Shown here: positions 9,540-18,639 of the stretch, piece after piece
Layout of the letters: every line of letters begins with the position of its first letter
Numbering within the stretch: the stretch's first letter is position 1
Origin: an uncultured Lachnospiraceae bacterium
GTDB taxonomy: Bacteria; Bacillota; Clostridia; Lachnospirales; Lachnospiraceae
Reading direction: 5' to 3'
DNA: 64,000 nt
Assembly (NCBI GenBank): GCA_910585625.1
Contig: CAJUFQ010000013.1
Location: 26,247-90,246, forward strand
Translations under genes and position numbers: made by a program
The notes under the pieces: model-generated
What the model was told of the DNA's origin: nothing
What the model saw: the letters and a program-made list of their open reading frames with translations, nothing else
Database searches by the model: none

Positions 9540-10238
9540 TTAACACTTTCCCTTGCTCATGCAATTCCTGTCGCTAACCTCTACGCCAGCCCCGGCATCT
9601 CTTGCCGCCTTTGCATATTCCGCCACCAACGCCTGCTCTTTTCCCTGCGTCCCTTCCACGCTCGAGCTGACGTCCACTACATCTGGTTGGAACATGCGGA
9701 CTGCCTTTCCTACATTCTGGGAATCAAGCCCTCCGGCAAGGATGAATTTCTTTCCGGCAAACACGGTGACTTTCATCTTATCCAAAATACCCAGGCTACC
9801 CTCCCAGTCAAAAGTCCTGCCGCTTCCCGACGCCCCTGCGTCAATCACATACCCCGCAATCTTGGGATGCCGTTCAGCGCTCTTCAAATCCTCAGGCTTT
9901 TGCAGATTATAGGCCCGCCAGATTGGGATAAGACACTTCCTTAGGACTTCCTCTGACAATTCTCCATGAATCTGTAAGATATCAAATCCTGCCTCCGCAA
10001 TTCGCCTTGCCACCCCCACTCCCGGGCTTACAGTCACAGCGACCCGCTTGATTTTTTTATCCAGAAGCCTGCAGATCTGCTCTGCCTGAGAGAAGCTCAC
10101 ATTCCGCTTACTTTTTTCCCAGAATACAAACCCCGCATACTCTGCCTGGATTTCATTGAGGTAAACAGCTTCCTTCAACCTCGTGATTCCGCAAATTTTG
10201 ATTTCCGGCCTCCCTCTCCCATACGCTTTCATCCTCAC
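9540..10238 (-). CDS. trpF: Phosphoribosylanthranilate isomerase
   Basis: The protein carries KICGITR at its N-terminus and ILAGGLDSQNV, DVSSSVEG near the end, as in TrpF, which isomerises phosphoribosylanthranilate. The open frame reaches up to 10322 inside trpC, but the likely start is the GTG at 10238 (overlapping the trpC stop as GTGA) or the ATG at 10232. A GGAGG sits 11 bases before the GTG. Translational coupling with trpC is therefore likely. The C-terminus has a short Cys-containing tail beyond the usual end. Confidence 0.93.
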   Translation of the reverse strand: MRMKAYGRGRPEIKICGITRLKEAVYLNEIQAEYAGFVFWEKSKRNVSFSQAEQICRLLDKKIKRVAVTVSPGVGVARRIAEAGFDILQIHGELSEEVLRKCLIPIWRAYNLQKPEDLKSAERHPKIAGYVIDAGASGSGRTFDWEGSLGILDKMKVTVFAGKKFILAGGLDSQNVGKAVRMFQPDVVDVSSSVEGTQGKEQALVAEYAKAARDAGAGVEVSDRNCMSKGKC

Positions 10239-11017
10239 AGCGATTTCCACCTCCTTGCCAACTCCCTGGGGTTCTCTGCTTCCATCAACGCCCTTCCGAC
10301 CAAACATGCGTCCACACGGCAATCCTTTACGAATTTTATATCCCTATCGCTGGCAATGCCGCTCTCTGCCACAAAAACTTTATCCTCCGGCGTCATTACT
10401 GACAGGCGCTTCGTAACCTCCAAATGAATGGTGAAATCGCGAAGGTCACGGTTGTTTGCGCCAATAATTCCGACGTCCAATTTTAAGGCGCGTTCCATTT
10501 CCCGTTCGTCATGAACCTCCACCAACGCGTCCATGCCAAGCCCCTTCGCCAGCTGATAGAAGTCCCGCATCTGCACATCGTCCAAAATAGCCGCTATCAG
10601 GAGGACCGCGTCCGCGCCGATTGCCCGCGCTTCATAAAACTGGTAGTCCTCTATCATGAAATCTTTGCGGATAATCGGCAGCGGCGTCATCTTCCGGATT
10701 TCCCTGATACAGTCCGCGCTGCCTTTGAAATAATCTTCCTCCGTCAGGCAGGAAATCGCGTCCACTGACCGATTGTACGCTTCTATTCGTTCCCCCAGGC
10801 TTATCTTACTCACAATCGTCCCCAAGCTTGGGGATGCTTGCTTGAACTCCCCGATAATGGAAAGCCCGGGTTTTGCCAATGCCTGGTAAAAAGACGGATG
10901 CTTAGGTTCTTTTTGCATCATCTCTTCGGCAAGCCTGCGCATTTGGGGTTCGCTGGTTACCGCCTTGTGTCGGTGCAACCGCCGTTTTTTATCTTCCAAA
11001 ATCTTTTCTAATATCAT
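10235..11017 (-). CDS. trpC: Indole-3-glycerol phosphate synthase
   Basis: The 260-residue TIM barrel has IIGEFKQASPSLGTI (catalytic Lys and phosphate contacts), IIRKDFMIEDYQ, and GIIGANNRDLRDFTIHLE, all typical of TrpC. The canonical EXKXXSPS reads EFKQASPS. It is not fused to TrpF. Its stop overlaps the trpF start, and 122 bases separate it from trpG, a gap holding one copy of the dispersed short repeat. Confidence 0.97.
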   Translation of the reverse strand: MILEKILEDKKRRLHRHKAVTSEPQMRRLAEEMMQKEPKHPSFYQALAKPGLSIIGEFKQASPSLGTIVSKISLGERIEAYNRSVDAISCLTEEDYFKGSADCIREIRKMTPLPIIRKDFMIEDYQFYEARAIGADAVLLIAAILDDVQMRDFYQLAKGLGMDALVEVHDEREMERALKLDVGIIGANNRDLRDFTIHLEVTKRLSVMTPEDKVFVAESGIASDRDIKFVKDCRVDACLVGRALMEAENPRELARRWKSL

Positions 11018-11051
11018 AAATGCCTCCTTTTAATTTCTGAGTCTCCCCAAG

Positions 11052-11074
11052 ACACTTTTCGTGCAAGATTCCTA
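11052..11074. repeat. Dispersed short repeat, diverged copy A (trpG-trpC gap)
   Basis: ACACTTTTCGTG followed by CAAGATTCCTA resembles the copies at 20061 and 28296 (CACGCTTTTGCGTG then CAAGGTCTTTCCTA) with small deletions. It sits between trpG and trpC. Confidence 0.4.
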
Positions 11075-11139
11075 TGCCGCCAAGGCAGCAAGACCCTTGG
11101 GCGCCAAAATATCTGTTAATAAAAAGCAGGAATCTCAAA

Positions 11140-11709
11140 TCAGACGGTTCCGTTAACAAAATTATCTATCATGCGTTTCCCATATTCTGTATAAACAGAC
11201 TCGGGATGGAATTGCAGCCCGACCACCGGATATTCCTTATGGCGCATTGCCATAATCTCCCCATCCCCAGTCCGCGCCAGCACTCTTAGGCAAGCTGGCA
11301 GATTCGCTTCCTGCACGGCAAGGGAATGGTAGCGGGCCGCCTTAACCGGCGAATCAATCCCAGAAAAAATGCTCTCGCCATTATGCTCAATCACAGACTG
11401 CCTGCCGTGGCACAGCTCCATTGCATAGCTGACTGTCCCTCCCAAGGCTTCCCCGATGCACTGATGCCCCAGGCAGATACCAAGGATAGGCGTCTTATCC
11501 AGAAATTCTTTTACTGCCTCTATACATACCCCAGCATCCTTGGGATTTTTGGGCCCCGGCGAGAGCACGATCCGTTGCGGGTTTAACGCCCGGATTTCCT
11601 TAACTGTAATCTTGTCATTGCGGATTACTCTAATGTCTTCCGTAAAAATCCCTATATATTGGTATAAGTTATAAGTAAAAGAATCATAGTTATCAATCAA
11701 AAGTATCAT
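11140..11709 (-). CDS. trpG: Anthranilate synthase glutamine amidotransferase component
   Basis: The protein begins MILLIDNYDSFTYNLYQYIG and has GICLGHQCIGEALGG (catalytic Cys) and QFHPES (His-Glu), the class I amidotransferase triad. It supplies ammonia to TrpE. The open frame extends to 11763 across the trpE end, but the ATG at 11709 follows an AGGAGG and begins the family motif. It is 189 residues from that start, normal for stand-alone TrpG. TrpG/PabA could in principle serve both anthranilate and aminobenzoate synthases. Confidence 0.95.
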   Translation of the reverse strand: MILLIDNYDSFTYNLYQYIGIFTEDIRVIRNDKITVKEIRALNPQRIVLSPGPKNPKDAGVCIEAVKEFLDKTPILGICLGHQCIGEALGGTVSYAMELCHGRQSVIEHNGESIFSGIDSPVKAARYHSLAVQEANLPACLRVLARTGDGEIMAMRHKEYPVVGLQFHPESVYTEYGKRMIDNFVNGTV

Positions 11710-11746
11710 TTCTTCCCTCCTACGTCTCTCCTCCAGCATCCATTCT

Positions 11747-13156
11747 TCACAAGCTTTCCTCATTCACCAGCGTTTTGGCCAACGCCATTACCTTGCTGCA
11801 GCACTCCTGGTATTCCAGTTCCGGCTGGGAATCCGCCACAATCCCCGCGCCTGCTTGCAGATAAACTTTATTTCCCTTTTTTATCATCGTGCGGATTGTG
11901 ATGCAGAAATCCATGTCCCCGCCGAAATCTACATAACCGGCAGCCCCACCGTACAGTCCCCTCCTATATTCCTCCAGCTCGTCAATAATCTGCATGGCAC
12001 GGATTTTGGGGGCGCCGCTTAACGTCCCTGCCGGTAGGAACGACGCCGCAATATCCAGCGGATGGAACGTGCCTTTCTTCTGCCCTTCCACCATGGAGAC
12101 GATATGCATCACATGCGAATAATTCTGGACTTGCATGAACTGCGTGACTTTTACCGTACCGAAATCGGAAACTCTCCCCATATCGTTTCTGGCCAAATCC
12201 ACCAGCATCACATGCTCGGCACGCTCCTTCTCATCCCTGAGCAGCTCCTGTTTCAGATATTCATCCTCTGCCGCATCCCTGCCACGCTTTCTGGTTCCTG
12301 CGATAGGGCAGGTAAATACCTTGCCGCCTTTCTGTTTTATCAGCATTTCGGGAGAACTTCCAATCACCTCAAAATCCCCAAAGTTGAAATAATACAGATA
12401 TGGAGATGGATTCAGTTCCCGCAATTCTTTATACAGCTCAAATCCTTCCCGTTCCGTTTCGACTGTCCACCTCTGAGAAAGCACGGCCTGAAAAATATGG
12501 CCCTCCCGGATGTAGTCTTTTATCTTTTCCACTTTGCCTGTATACGCCTCCAGAGAATCAGACTTTCTGATAACCCTACCTTCATGGGCCGCTTTCCTTT
12601 TGCCTGGTTTCTCTCCCTCGCCTCTTGCCTCCTTTATCATCGCATCCGCCTTTGCCAACGCCCGCTCTCTGCCTTCTATGCTGTCCGCTTCCAGTACCAC
12701 GGCTGTCAATGTCTCTGCCACATGGTCGACTACAATGAATTCCGTCATCAGCATCATCTGGATTGTCTCAATGCCAATCTCATCCGGGTTACCGTCCGGC
12801 AGATCCTCTGTATAGCGCACAAAATCATATCCCAGGTTCCCTACCAGCCCGCCGCTGAACTTTATGCCGTCCGTATCTCTTCGGATTTCAAATTCATCGT
12901 AATACTGCTTCAGCCGTTCCAATGGATTCCCTTCTCTTACCTCTTCTCCTGATTCCCGCCGGATTACCAGCGCGTTCCCCCGGGAAGTGATAATCTCTTT
13001 TGGCTCTGCGCCAAACAATGTATAGCGGTCATAATCCTTATCATAGCTTTCCAGAAGAAACCCTTGTTTCTTCGCTGCAAAATTCTCATACATTTTAACT
13101 GATGATTCATGGACAATGCTCACTGTCCGTTTATAAACTCTCCATATACGTCTCAT
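11747..13156 (-). CDS. trpE: Anthranilate synthase component I
   Basis: This chorismate-binding enzyme converts chorismate to anthranilate with TrpG. Seen are the C-terminal chorismate-binding stretches CPIAGTRKRGRDAAEDE, DLARNDMGRVSDFGTV, PAGTLSGAPKIRAMQIIDE and GAGIVADSQPE. The ATG at 13156 has AAGGAG seven bases upstream and is preferred over the in-frame Met codons at 13183 and 13180. It is the first gene of the trp operon, directly after the T-box leader. Confidence 0.95.
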   Translation of the reverse strand: MRRIWRVYKRTVSIVHESSVKMYENFAAKKQGFLLESYDKDYDRYTLFGAEPKEIITSRGNALVIRRESGEEVREGNPLERLKQYYDEFEIRRDTDGIKFSGGLVGNLGYDFVRYTEDLPDGNPDEIGIETIQMMLMTEFIVVDHVAETLTAVVLEADSIEGRERALAKADAMIKEARGEGEKPGKRKAAHEGRVIRKSDSLEAYTGKVEKIKDYIREGHIFQAVLSQRWTVETEREGFELYKELRELNPSPYLYYFNFGDFEVIGSSPEMLIKQKGGKVFTCPIAGTRKRGRDAAEDEYLKQELLRDEKERAEHVMLVDLARNDMGRVSDFGTVKVTQFMQVQNYSHVMHIVSMVEGQKKGTFHPLDIAASFLPAGTLSGAPKIRAMQIIDELEEYRRGLYGGAAGYVDFGGDMDFCITIRTMIKKGNKVYLQAGAGIVADSQPELEYQECCSKVMALAKTLVNEESL

Positions 13157-13230
13157 TCCCAATCTCCTTTCTACACGCATCATCCGATTACACGTGTGTG
13201 CATACAGTTTTTATTCTTTGGGAAGCACAT

Positions 13231-13260
13231 TCACACTTTTGCATGACAAGGCCTTCTAAA
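13231..13260. repeat. Dispersed short repeat, copy B (between T-box terminator and trpE)
   Basis: TCACACTTTTGCATG followed by ACAAGGCCTTCTAAA is a diverged copy of the repeat best preserved at 20061 and 28296. It lies just past the T-box terminator, in the untranslated leader of trpE. Confidence 0.55.
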
Positions 13261-13266
13261 AGCCAG

Positions 13267-13308
13267 AAAAAAAATCCCTGGCAAAAGCTTTACAGCTCTT
13301 GCCAGGGA
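13267..13308 (-). terminator. T-box-controlled intrinsic terminator
   Basis: On the minus strand TCCCTGGCAAGAGCT pairs with AGCTTTTGCCAGGGA and is followed by eight T residues. It is the expression platform of the tryptophan T-box, mutually exclusive with pairing of the T-box sequence just upstream. Confidence 0.95.
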
Positions 13309-13628
13309 CGATATGTGGTCGTGGTGCCACCCTGCTTCATTACAGAACTGGATATTGCCGGCGAGATAACCATACTATTTTCCCAAAACAAAAAGCGGAT
13401 ACTCCAAATCAGAAATATCCGCCACCAATTCTATAACCTTAATCCGATACACATGATATCTTACCCCTATAACGTGAGGACACGGCATCCGCTACTATCA
13501 TTTCGCTTTGCATCTAACAAATCCATTCCCATAAAACTTTCCTGTTACCTTCCACCAACCGGCAACTCTCTGTGAAGAACCTTTCTATGGTACTACTTTT
13601 GCTCATCGATTTTGTTTATTCTTTAATT
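13267..13628 (-). promoter_or_regulatory. T-box leader (tryptophan) of the trp operon
   Basis: Read on the minus strand, the leader has a Stem I region with AGAGAG and GGTTGGTGGAA (AG bulge and distal loop), then a candidate specifier TGG (13523-13525) followed by A. It ends with the invariant T-box AGGGTGGCACCACG (13320-13333) and a terminator. T-box RNAs sense uncharged tRNA; TGG would read tRNA(Trp), which fits the operon. Low charged tRNA(Trp) should stabilise the antiterminator and switch on trp genes. The specifier choice is by position, not by folding. Confidence 0.93.
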
Positions 13629-13634
13629 ATATGC

Positions 13635-13663
13635 AGTTTAGCACAGCAACGTAACACTGTCAA
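13635..13663 (-). promoter_or_regulatory. Sigma-A promoter of the trp operon
   Basis: Minus-strand TTGACA (13658-13663) and TAAACT (13635-13640) are separated by exactly 17 bases, just upstream of the T-box Stem I. Transcription would begin near 13628. Confidence 0.8.
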
Positions 13664-13715
13664 GTATTTTTTATCATTCTTCAATCCTGCACTGATGAGA
13701 TTATATTTATTCAAA

Positions 13716-16661
13716 TTATTTTGTCCGTATATGCTTCTTGCCTGACCAGTCTGAGTACAATGCCTTACGCTTGCCATTCACTTTTACCGTTTTATAAGTC
13801 CGGATCCTGATGAAGTAAACCTTCTTCGCCTTAAGTCCAGACACTTCTTTCCTGACAGTGGTATGTTTCTTTATTGTTACGGTCTTTGCCGTCTTTCCTT
13901 TAAAATTCTTCGTCAAACAATATTGTATCTGGTAGCCGCTAATCTGAGACGCCTGCCTCTTCCATATAGCCCGGAACCCCTTAGATTTTGCTGAGACTTT
14001 ACTCAGACTGCACCCCTTCGGCCTGATGGTAAAGCTCTTTGCCGCTTTTCCGCTGTAATCGCCTTTGAACGTTACGGTCACTGCATATACGCCTGGGTTT
14101 TTCCTTCCTTTTGCATAGGATACCTGATAATCAGCGCCTGCAGACAATTTCCTGCCCTTTATGTCTTTCACAGACACAGACGGCTTCCTCACTTTGCCGT
14201 TGAAAACATAATCTGCCTGATTGAGCGTGACCTTATCCACACGGTAAATAAGGCTCTTGTCCCGGGAATGTGCGCAGACACTGCAGACTCGCTGCCGGCT
14301 TCCATCCGTTTTCAGCGTTGCCGCAACCTTCTTCTCTGCATACTTATGCCCTAGTGACGGAATTTCTTCTGTGTAACTTTTCCCACAGATGCAAGTATGA
14401 ACCTTCCTTCCGTTTTCTTCACAGCTTGCTTCCTTCGTCACTTCCTCCTGATAAGCATGGATATGTTCCTCTGGCTCTGTTGGCTTCCCTGGTTCTTCTG
14501 GTTCTGTTGGTTCCCCCGGCTTCCCTGGTTCCTCTGGCTCTGTTGGCTCCCCTGGTTCTTCTGGTTCTGTTGGTTCCCCCGGCTTCCCTGGTTCCTCTGG
14601 CTCTGTTGGCTCCCCTGGTTCCTCTGGCTCTGTTGGCTCCCCCGGCTTCCCTGGTTCTTCCGGCTTCCCTGGTCCCTCTGGCTCTGTTGGCTCCCCTGGT
14701 TCCTCGGGTTCTGTCGGCTTACCGGTTGCAGGAATCGTTTGCTGTTCCTTTAATACTTTATTACAAACACTGCAGTGGCTTCCCTCCGTCTTTCCCTCTG
14801 TTGTCTCTGTTGGTTCTACTGCCTCGTCAATTACTTCCCGATGGCCCAACGCCGGAATCTCCTCTGTATAGTATTGCCCACAGCTGCATGTGTAAGTCTT
14901 CCATCCGCTTTCTGTACAGTTTGCATTCTTCGTGATTTCCTCCTGATAAGCATGGGTATGCTCCCCAGGCTCTGTCGGTTTGTCTGGTTCCGCAGGATCC
15001 TGGTCATAAAATATGATTCGCCGTTCCGCCAGCACTTTGCTGCTCAACGCCTTCACATCAGCCACAGTGACTAACTCATCCTCACAATACTCCGAACAAA
15101 ACAAAAATGTATAAGCCCCTGGCTGAACTTCCGCAAACGCCTCCATATGATATTTGCCTGCTTCTTCTGCCGGAAAGAGGGCAATCAACGGAGACCAGTC
15201 CATCTTATCCAAAACGTCCGGGTCGTCAGATTCCCAATATTCACTCTTGACAGCAACTACATACCCCATGTCATAAAATACATTTTCTTCCACGGCGTCA
15301 TTACTGTATTTTTCCCCTTTGCCATCATACCAGGCAAGTTCAAAACATGCGTCCTCACCAAACCTAAAACTGCCTTCGGCTTCCTGCGCTTTCCTCAAAT
15401 CAATTTTCTCTGGTGCAGAAAGAACTTCTATCTTGCTGACGCTGATACCATCTGTCAGCGCCCTGTCCGCCGTCCATACGCCGTTGCCGAACAGAAGGCT
15501 GTAACCGCTGTCAATATTTTGCTGCGCCAACACAAAATTGCTTTCCACTGACGCTCCCGGGTTCGTGATAATGTATGATTTTCCTGCATTGAGGGCTCCC
15601 GGGAACAAGCGGTCTTTCGTCTGGAACTGTGTTGTCCCGCTGACAGTACCTTCTATCGCCACAGATCCTTCCTGGTTTACGACAAGCTTTGCCCGCTCTT
15701 GTGTGTCGTCCTCTGCCCCGGCAAAATTCCCGGTAATCACAACATCCCCCAGCTCGTTAAGGTTCAGGCATGAACCGCTTGTGAGCGTGACATTTTTTAA
15801 GTCGGCTTCTTTCAGCGTGAGGCAGGCACCTTCTCGCAAAATAAGGCTGCCCACATGTTGCACGCTTGCCCCTTCCAGGGCGCTCATATGAAGCGTCATG
15901 GTCGTATTATCATTGCCATGAATTTCTTTCACCTTCGCATAGCTGTTTATCCCTCCCGAAACAAAAATTTCGGACTGGCTGTTCAAGGACGCGTCAACGC
16001 TCCCCCGGACGGTCGCCCCGGCATCCAGATTCAGCACGGCGTCCTCCTGATAAGGTGAATAATTGTCGGTTTCTGTCCCATGCCCCAGATATATTGCCTG
16101 GAACATCGTCTTATCATTAGAATTCCTCACAGTCAGCGACGCGTTTACGCCATTTTCCGTCCCAGGATACCCCCCGGCATATACGGTCGGGAGCAATTCC
16201 GGCTCTGTGCCTGTGAGCGAATCGTCCCCTCCCTTGCGGTAAGTGGCCACATTGTCTAAAACCAGGCTGTGTCCGGCAAGAAAAATCTCCCTGTGCGGAA
16301 TACTTCCCAGCCCATTGCTGGAAGTAAATTCTAATCCTATGTCCTGAAAACAGATTCCATCTCCCTCCAGCTGGATTGGGCCTCGGAAACAAAGCTTGCT
16401 GTCCCCGACTCCCCGGATCAGGGTGTCGGCCGGAAACATGACCGGGCGCATCCTTCCATTATCCTCTGCCCCGACATCGACTGTGAGTGTCCCATTCACG
16501 GTAATCGGACTTTGGTGATTATTTAAAGCCTCCTTGAATGCAGCTTCCGATGTGACCGTGACCCCCTCCTGCCCTTCGGCAGACACTGCAAATGGCAGGC
16601 TGCCAGCCAACATCGCCGCTGCCAGCAAGATACATAAATACTGTTTTATTCGTCCTCTCAT
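13716..16661 (-). CDS. Secreted repeat protein with CxxC modules, Pro-Glu linker and MBG/Fn3-like C-terminus
   Basis: The 981-residue product has a signal peptide (MRGRIKQYLCILLAAAMLAG) and an N-terminal half of short beta-rich stretches (GAGIN-type turns such as LNLDAGATVRGSVDASLN) suggesting a pectin-lyase-like beta-helix. Then follow Cys-rich modules with paired CxC/CxxC (CTESGWKTYTCSCG, CSVC, CEENGRKVHTCICG, CSVC), a Pro-Glu-Gly linker, an MBG-like domain and a Lys-rich Fn3-like end. AAGGAGG lies about seven bases before the ATG at 16661, which I prefer to the Met at 16685. It begins 29 bases after the dGTPase gene. No LPXTG and no recognisable enzyme motif: probably an adhesin or cell-envelope protein, function unknown. 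Confidence 0.7.
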   Translation of the reverse strand: MRGRIKQYLCILLAAAMLAGSLPFAVSAEGQEGVTVTSEAAFKEALNNHQSPITVNGTLTVDVGAEDNGRMRPVMFPADTLIRGVGDSKLCFRGPIQLEGDGICFQDIGLEFTSSNGLGSIPHREIFLAGHSLVLDNVATYRKGGDDSLTGTEPELLPTVYAGGYPGTENGVNASLTVRNSNDKTMFQAIYLGHGTETDNYSPYQEDAVLNLDAGATVRGSVDASLNSQSEIFVSGGINSYAKVKEIHGNDNTTMTLHMSALEGASVQHVGSLILREGACLTLKEADLKNVTLTSGSCLNLNELGDVVITGNFAGAEDDTQERAKLVVNQEGSVAIEGTVSGTTQFQTKDRLFPGALNAGKSYIITNPGASVESNFVLAQQNIDSGYSLLFGNGVWTADRALTDGISVSKIEVLSAPEKIDLRKAQEAEGSFRFGEDACFELAWYDGKGEKYSNDAVEENVFYDMGYVVAVKSEYWESDDPDVLDKMDWSPLIALFPAEEAGKYHMEAFAEVQPGAYTFLFCSEYCEDELVTVADVKALSSKVLAERRIIFYDQDPAEPDKPTEPGEHTHAYQEEITKNANCTESGWKTYTCSCGQYYTEEIPALGHREVIDEAVEPTETTEGKTEGSHCSVCNKVLKEQQTIPATGKPTEPEEPGEPTEPEGPGKPEEPGKPGEPTEPEEPGEPTEPEEPGKPGEPTEPEEPGEPTEPEEPGKPGEPTEPEEPGKPTEPEEHIHAYQEEVTKEASCEENGRKVHTCICGKSYTEEIPSLGHKYAEKKVAATLKTDGSRQRVCSVCAHSRDKSLIYRVDKVTLNQADYVFNGKVRKPSVSVKDIKGRKLSAGADYQVSYAKGRKNPGVYAVTVTFKGDYSGKAAKSFTIRPKGCSLSKVSAKSKGFRAIWKRQASQISGYQIQYCLTKNFKGKTAKTVTIKKHTTVRKEVSGLKAKKVYFIRIRTYKTVKVNGKRKALYSDWSGKKHIRTK
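14462..14725 (-). repeat. In-frame PEEPGEPTEPEEPGKPGEP repeat tract
   Basis: Units of 9 to 18 bases encode Pro-Glu/Lys-Gly-Pro repeats between two Cys-rich modules. A nearly exact block of about 60 bases recurs, so length variation by recombination is likely. Confidence 0.9.
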
Positions 16662-16690
16662 CCGTCCTCCTCCTTCTCCTTTCATGCCGG

Positions 16691-18157
16691 CTACAGACCG
16701 ATTCCGTTTAATTCCTGATAAAGACGCTTGGCATGACTGTCCGTCATGCCGCAGACGTGATCGGTCACCAGAAGCAGCCGAAGGTATAATTTCTCCGCCT
16801 CCTTCTGGGAAGCCTCCTGCCCGGAACTATCCGCTCTTCTTGCGAACTGCCGGTAAATAGCAATGTAGTTATCAGATACCAGCGACATCATTTTTTTCTG
16901 GACTTCCGTCAGCGGCCTGTCCGTGTCAAAATATAACGCAGCCTGGACAAACCCCTCCAGCAAAAAGTCAATCATTTGCTGCGCTGCGATTTCCAGTTTG
17001 AGGATTGGCGTTATCTGGAAAGCATAGCGGTACGCAATATCCCCCAAAGCATCCATCATAGCTTCCCCGTCCGTGCCTGTAAATAAATCCTCGCCCTGCG
17101 CGCCATAGCTGCCATCCATCAATGCATCATAATTTTCCAGGAAGCTCTCTGTGGCATCATTAATCATCCATCCCTGCACATATACCGCCCAGTTTTGCAC
17201 AGCGTTGGTCTCCGGGCACTGCAGCCCCCGCTGCAAGGCTCGCTTATATTTGCTCTCCAGGCTATCCGTAAGTCGCTCAAATGGCTCTCGCTGCTCCCCG
17301 CCGAGCTTTTCCCCATAATTTCTCAGCTCCCTCACAAGCTGCTCATAGGTAATGCAGCCCTTCTTTACCGCATCCTCAATATCTGCTGTCTTGTAGGCAA
17401 TATCATCTGCCGCCTCCAGCACGAATGCCAGCGGATGCCGGTTGCCCTGCGTACCCAGGCTTATCTGCAAATCTTCAAACAATTCCCTCTCTGCATAGTA
17501 ATACCCCATCTTGTGGTGCCTGATATGAGCATTTTTCTTGATTTCCAGAGAAGAGCCGGGATATTTTATGATTGTGCCTAAGAGCGCCTTCGTCAGGTTC
17601 ATCCCATATTCATCCACCAGATAATGCAGCTTCGCCACCAAACGCAAAGCCTGCGTATTCCCTTCGAAATGACAGAAATCTGCCTGCATCTGCGGCGTGA
17701 GGATTTCACTCAAAGGCTGTACCCTGCCGTTTTCCCGCTGGTAATTGATTTCCGTCAGGTGTCCCTGGAACCAATCCCGGATTGCTGTTTCGCCGAAATG
17801 CCCAAACGGCGGGTTCCCGATATCATGCAGAAGCCCCGCGCACTGCAGGATGTCACAGACATAGCCTTGGTATTCCGATAGGAACGCCGAATCTTTCTTC
17901 TCCCGGATTATCCCTTTTGCAATGTTCTGCCCCAAGGACTTTGCAAAAGAAGACACCTCCAGGGAATGGGTCAGCCTGGTGCGTACAAAGTCGCTGTTGT
18001 CGAGCGGAAATACCTGGGTCTTATCCTGTAGCCGCCGGAAAGATGCGCTGCCGATAATCCGATGGTAATCTTTTTCATATTCTGTCCGAAAATCTTTGGA
18101 CGAATTGCTTTTGTAATTTCTCACCCTGTCCTCGCAGAGCAGTTTCTTCCATTCCAT
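16691..18157 (-). CDS. dgt: Deoxyguanosinetriphosphate triphosphohydrolase-like HD hydrolase
   Basis: The 488-residue protein shows the dNTPase HD arrangement: SFRRLQDKTQVFPL near the N-terminus, RTRLTHSLEVSSFAKSLGQNI with the first His, LLHDIGNPPFGHFGE with the HD pair, and a later HPLAFVLEAADDIAYKTADIEDA with the metal-binding Asp. Such enzymes split dNTPs into deoxynucleoside and triphosphate, controlling the dNTP pool and sometimes blocking phage. Length fits the bacterial dGTPase family. It lies upstream of the secreted repeat protein and downstream of the DUF3783 gene on the same strand. Confidence 0.92.
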   Translation of the reverse strand: MEWKKLLCEDRVRNYKSNSSKDFRTEYEKDYHRIIGSASFRRLQDKTQVFPLDNSDFVRTRLTHSLEVSSFAKSLGQNIAKGIIREKKDSAFLSEYQGYVCDILQCAGLLHDIGNPPFGHFGETAIRDWFQGHLTEINYQRENGRVQPLSEILTPQMQADFCHFEGNTQALRLVAKLHYLVDEYGMNLTKALLGTIIKYPGSSLEIKKNAHIRHHKMGYYYAERELFEDLQISLGTQGNRHPLAFVLEAADDIAYKTADIEDAVKKGCITYEQLVRELRNYGEKLGGEQREPFERLTDSLESKYKRALQRGLQCPETNAVQNWAVYVQGWMINDATESFLENYDALMDGSYGAQGEDLFTGTDGEAMMDALGDIAYRYAFQITPILKLEIAAQQMIDFLLEGFVQAALYFDTDRPLTEVQKKMMSLVSDNYIAIYRQFARRADSSGQEASQKEAEKLYLRLLLVTDHVCGMTDSHAKRLYQELNGIGL

Positions 18158-18228
18158 TTCCTAATTTCCCATATCCTTCCCGCCTGAACAACCGGGCGGC
18201 CCCTTGCCGTCCGCCTGATTCAGGAATT

Positions 18229-18639
18229 TCACTTGCCAGACATTGTTTCATGTTCACTCTTGATTTCCTCAAACAGGCGGTACGCATCCCAACTCTGGTT
18301 GGATGCGGTAAGCGCTGCTTTATACGGAACAGGCACGCCGGATTTGCGGACAGCCCTCAGTACCTGGTCAATCCGCCCGCTGCTAAATCCCGCCATCACC
18401 ATCATCTCTCCCATAATTCCTTTCTGTGGATGCGGTTTTTCCTCTGGCAATTCCGGCAAATCCATTGTCCCGCTCTCGGAGGAAAGCTCTTTCACCCCTG
18501 CCAGATACCCGACGGGCTTCTTGTAATCTTCTTCGGAAATATCTGCCACCACCCTTACCCGCAAGGGAAGCAATGCCTTTACCAGTTTGTTTCTTCTGCT
18601 CTGGTCTGTGAAATGAAATAATAAAATTGTTTCTCTCAT
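18229..18639 (-). CDS. DUF3783 domain protein
   Basis: A 136-residue cytosolic protein starting METHIL-like (MRETILLFHFTDQSRRNKL) with a short Pro-rich middle and a C-terminal ITPV-type segment (GFSSGRIDQVLRAVRKSGVPVPYKAALTASNQSW). This matches the DUF3783 family common in Lachnospiraceae, function unknown. No transmembrane segment or signal is seen. It lies between metK and the dGTPase gene on the same strand. Confidence 0.75.
   Translation of the reverse strand: MRETILLFHFTDQSRRNKLVKALLPLRVRVVADISEEDYKKPVGYLAGVKELSSESGTMDLPELPEEKPHPQKGIMGEMMVMAGFSSGRIDQVLRAVRKSGVPVPYKAALTASNQSWDAYRLFEEIKSEHETMSGK

Noticed and set aside
12062..12952. 296-codon plus-strand ORF opposite trpE
   Set aside because: trpE is a clear, full-length gene; the opposite frame has no Shine-Dalgarno or conserved motif.
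14270..14935. Plus-strand ORFs rich in Leu/Trp-Phe-Trp opposite the Pro-Glu repeat
   Set aside because: Complement of the Pro-Glu linker of the secreted protein; no start signal or recognisable domain.
16691..18157. dGTPase-like gene as part of an anti-phage system
   Set aside because: It sits among housekeeping genes (metK, trp) without defence neighbours; a nucleotide-pool role is simpler.
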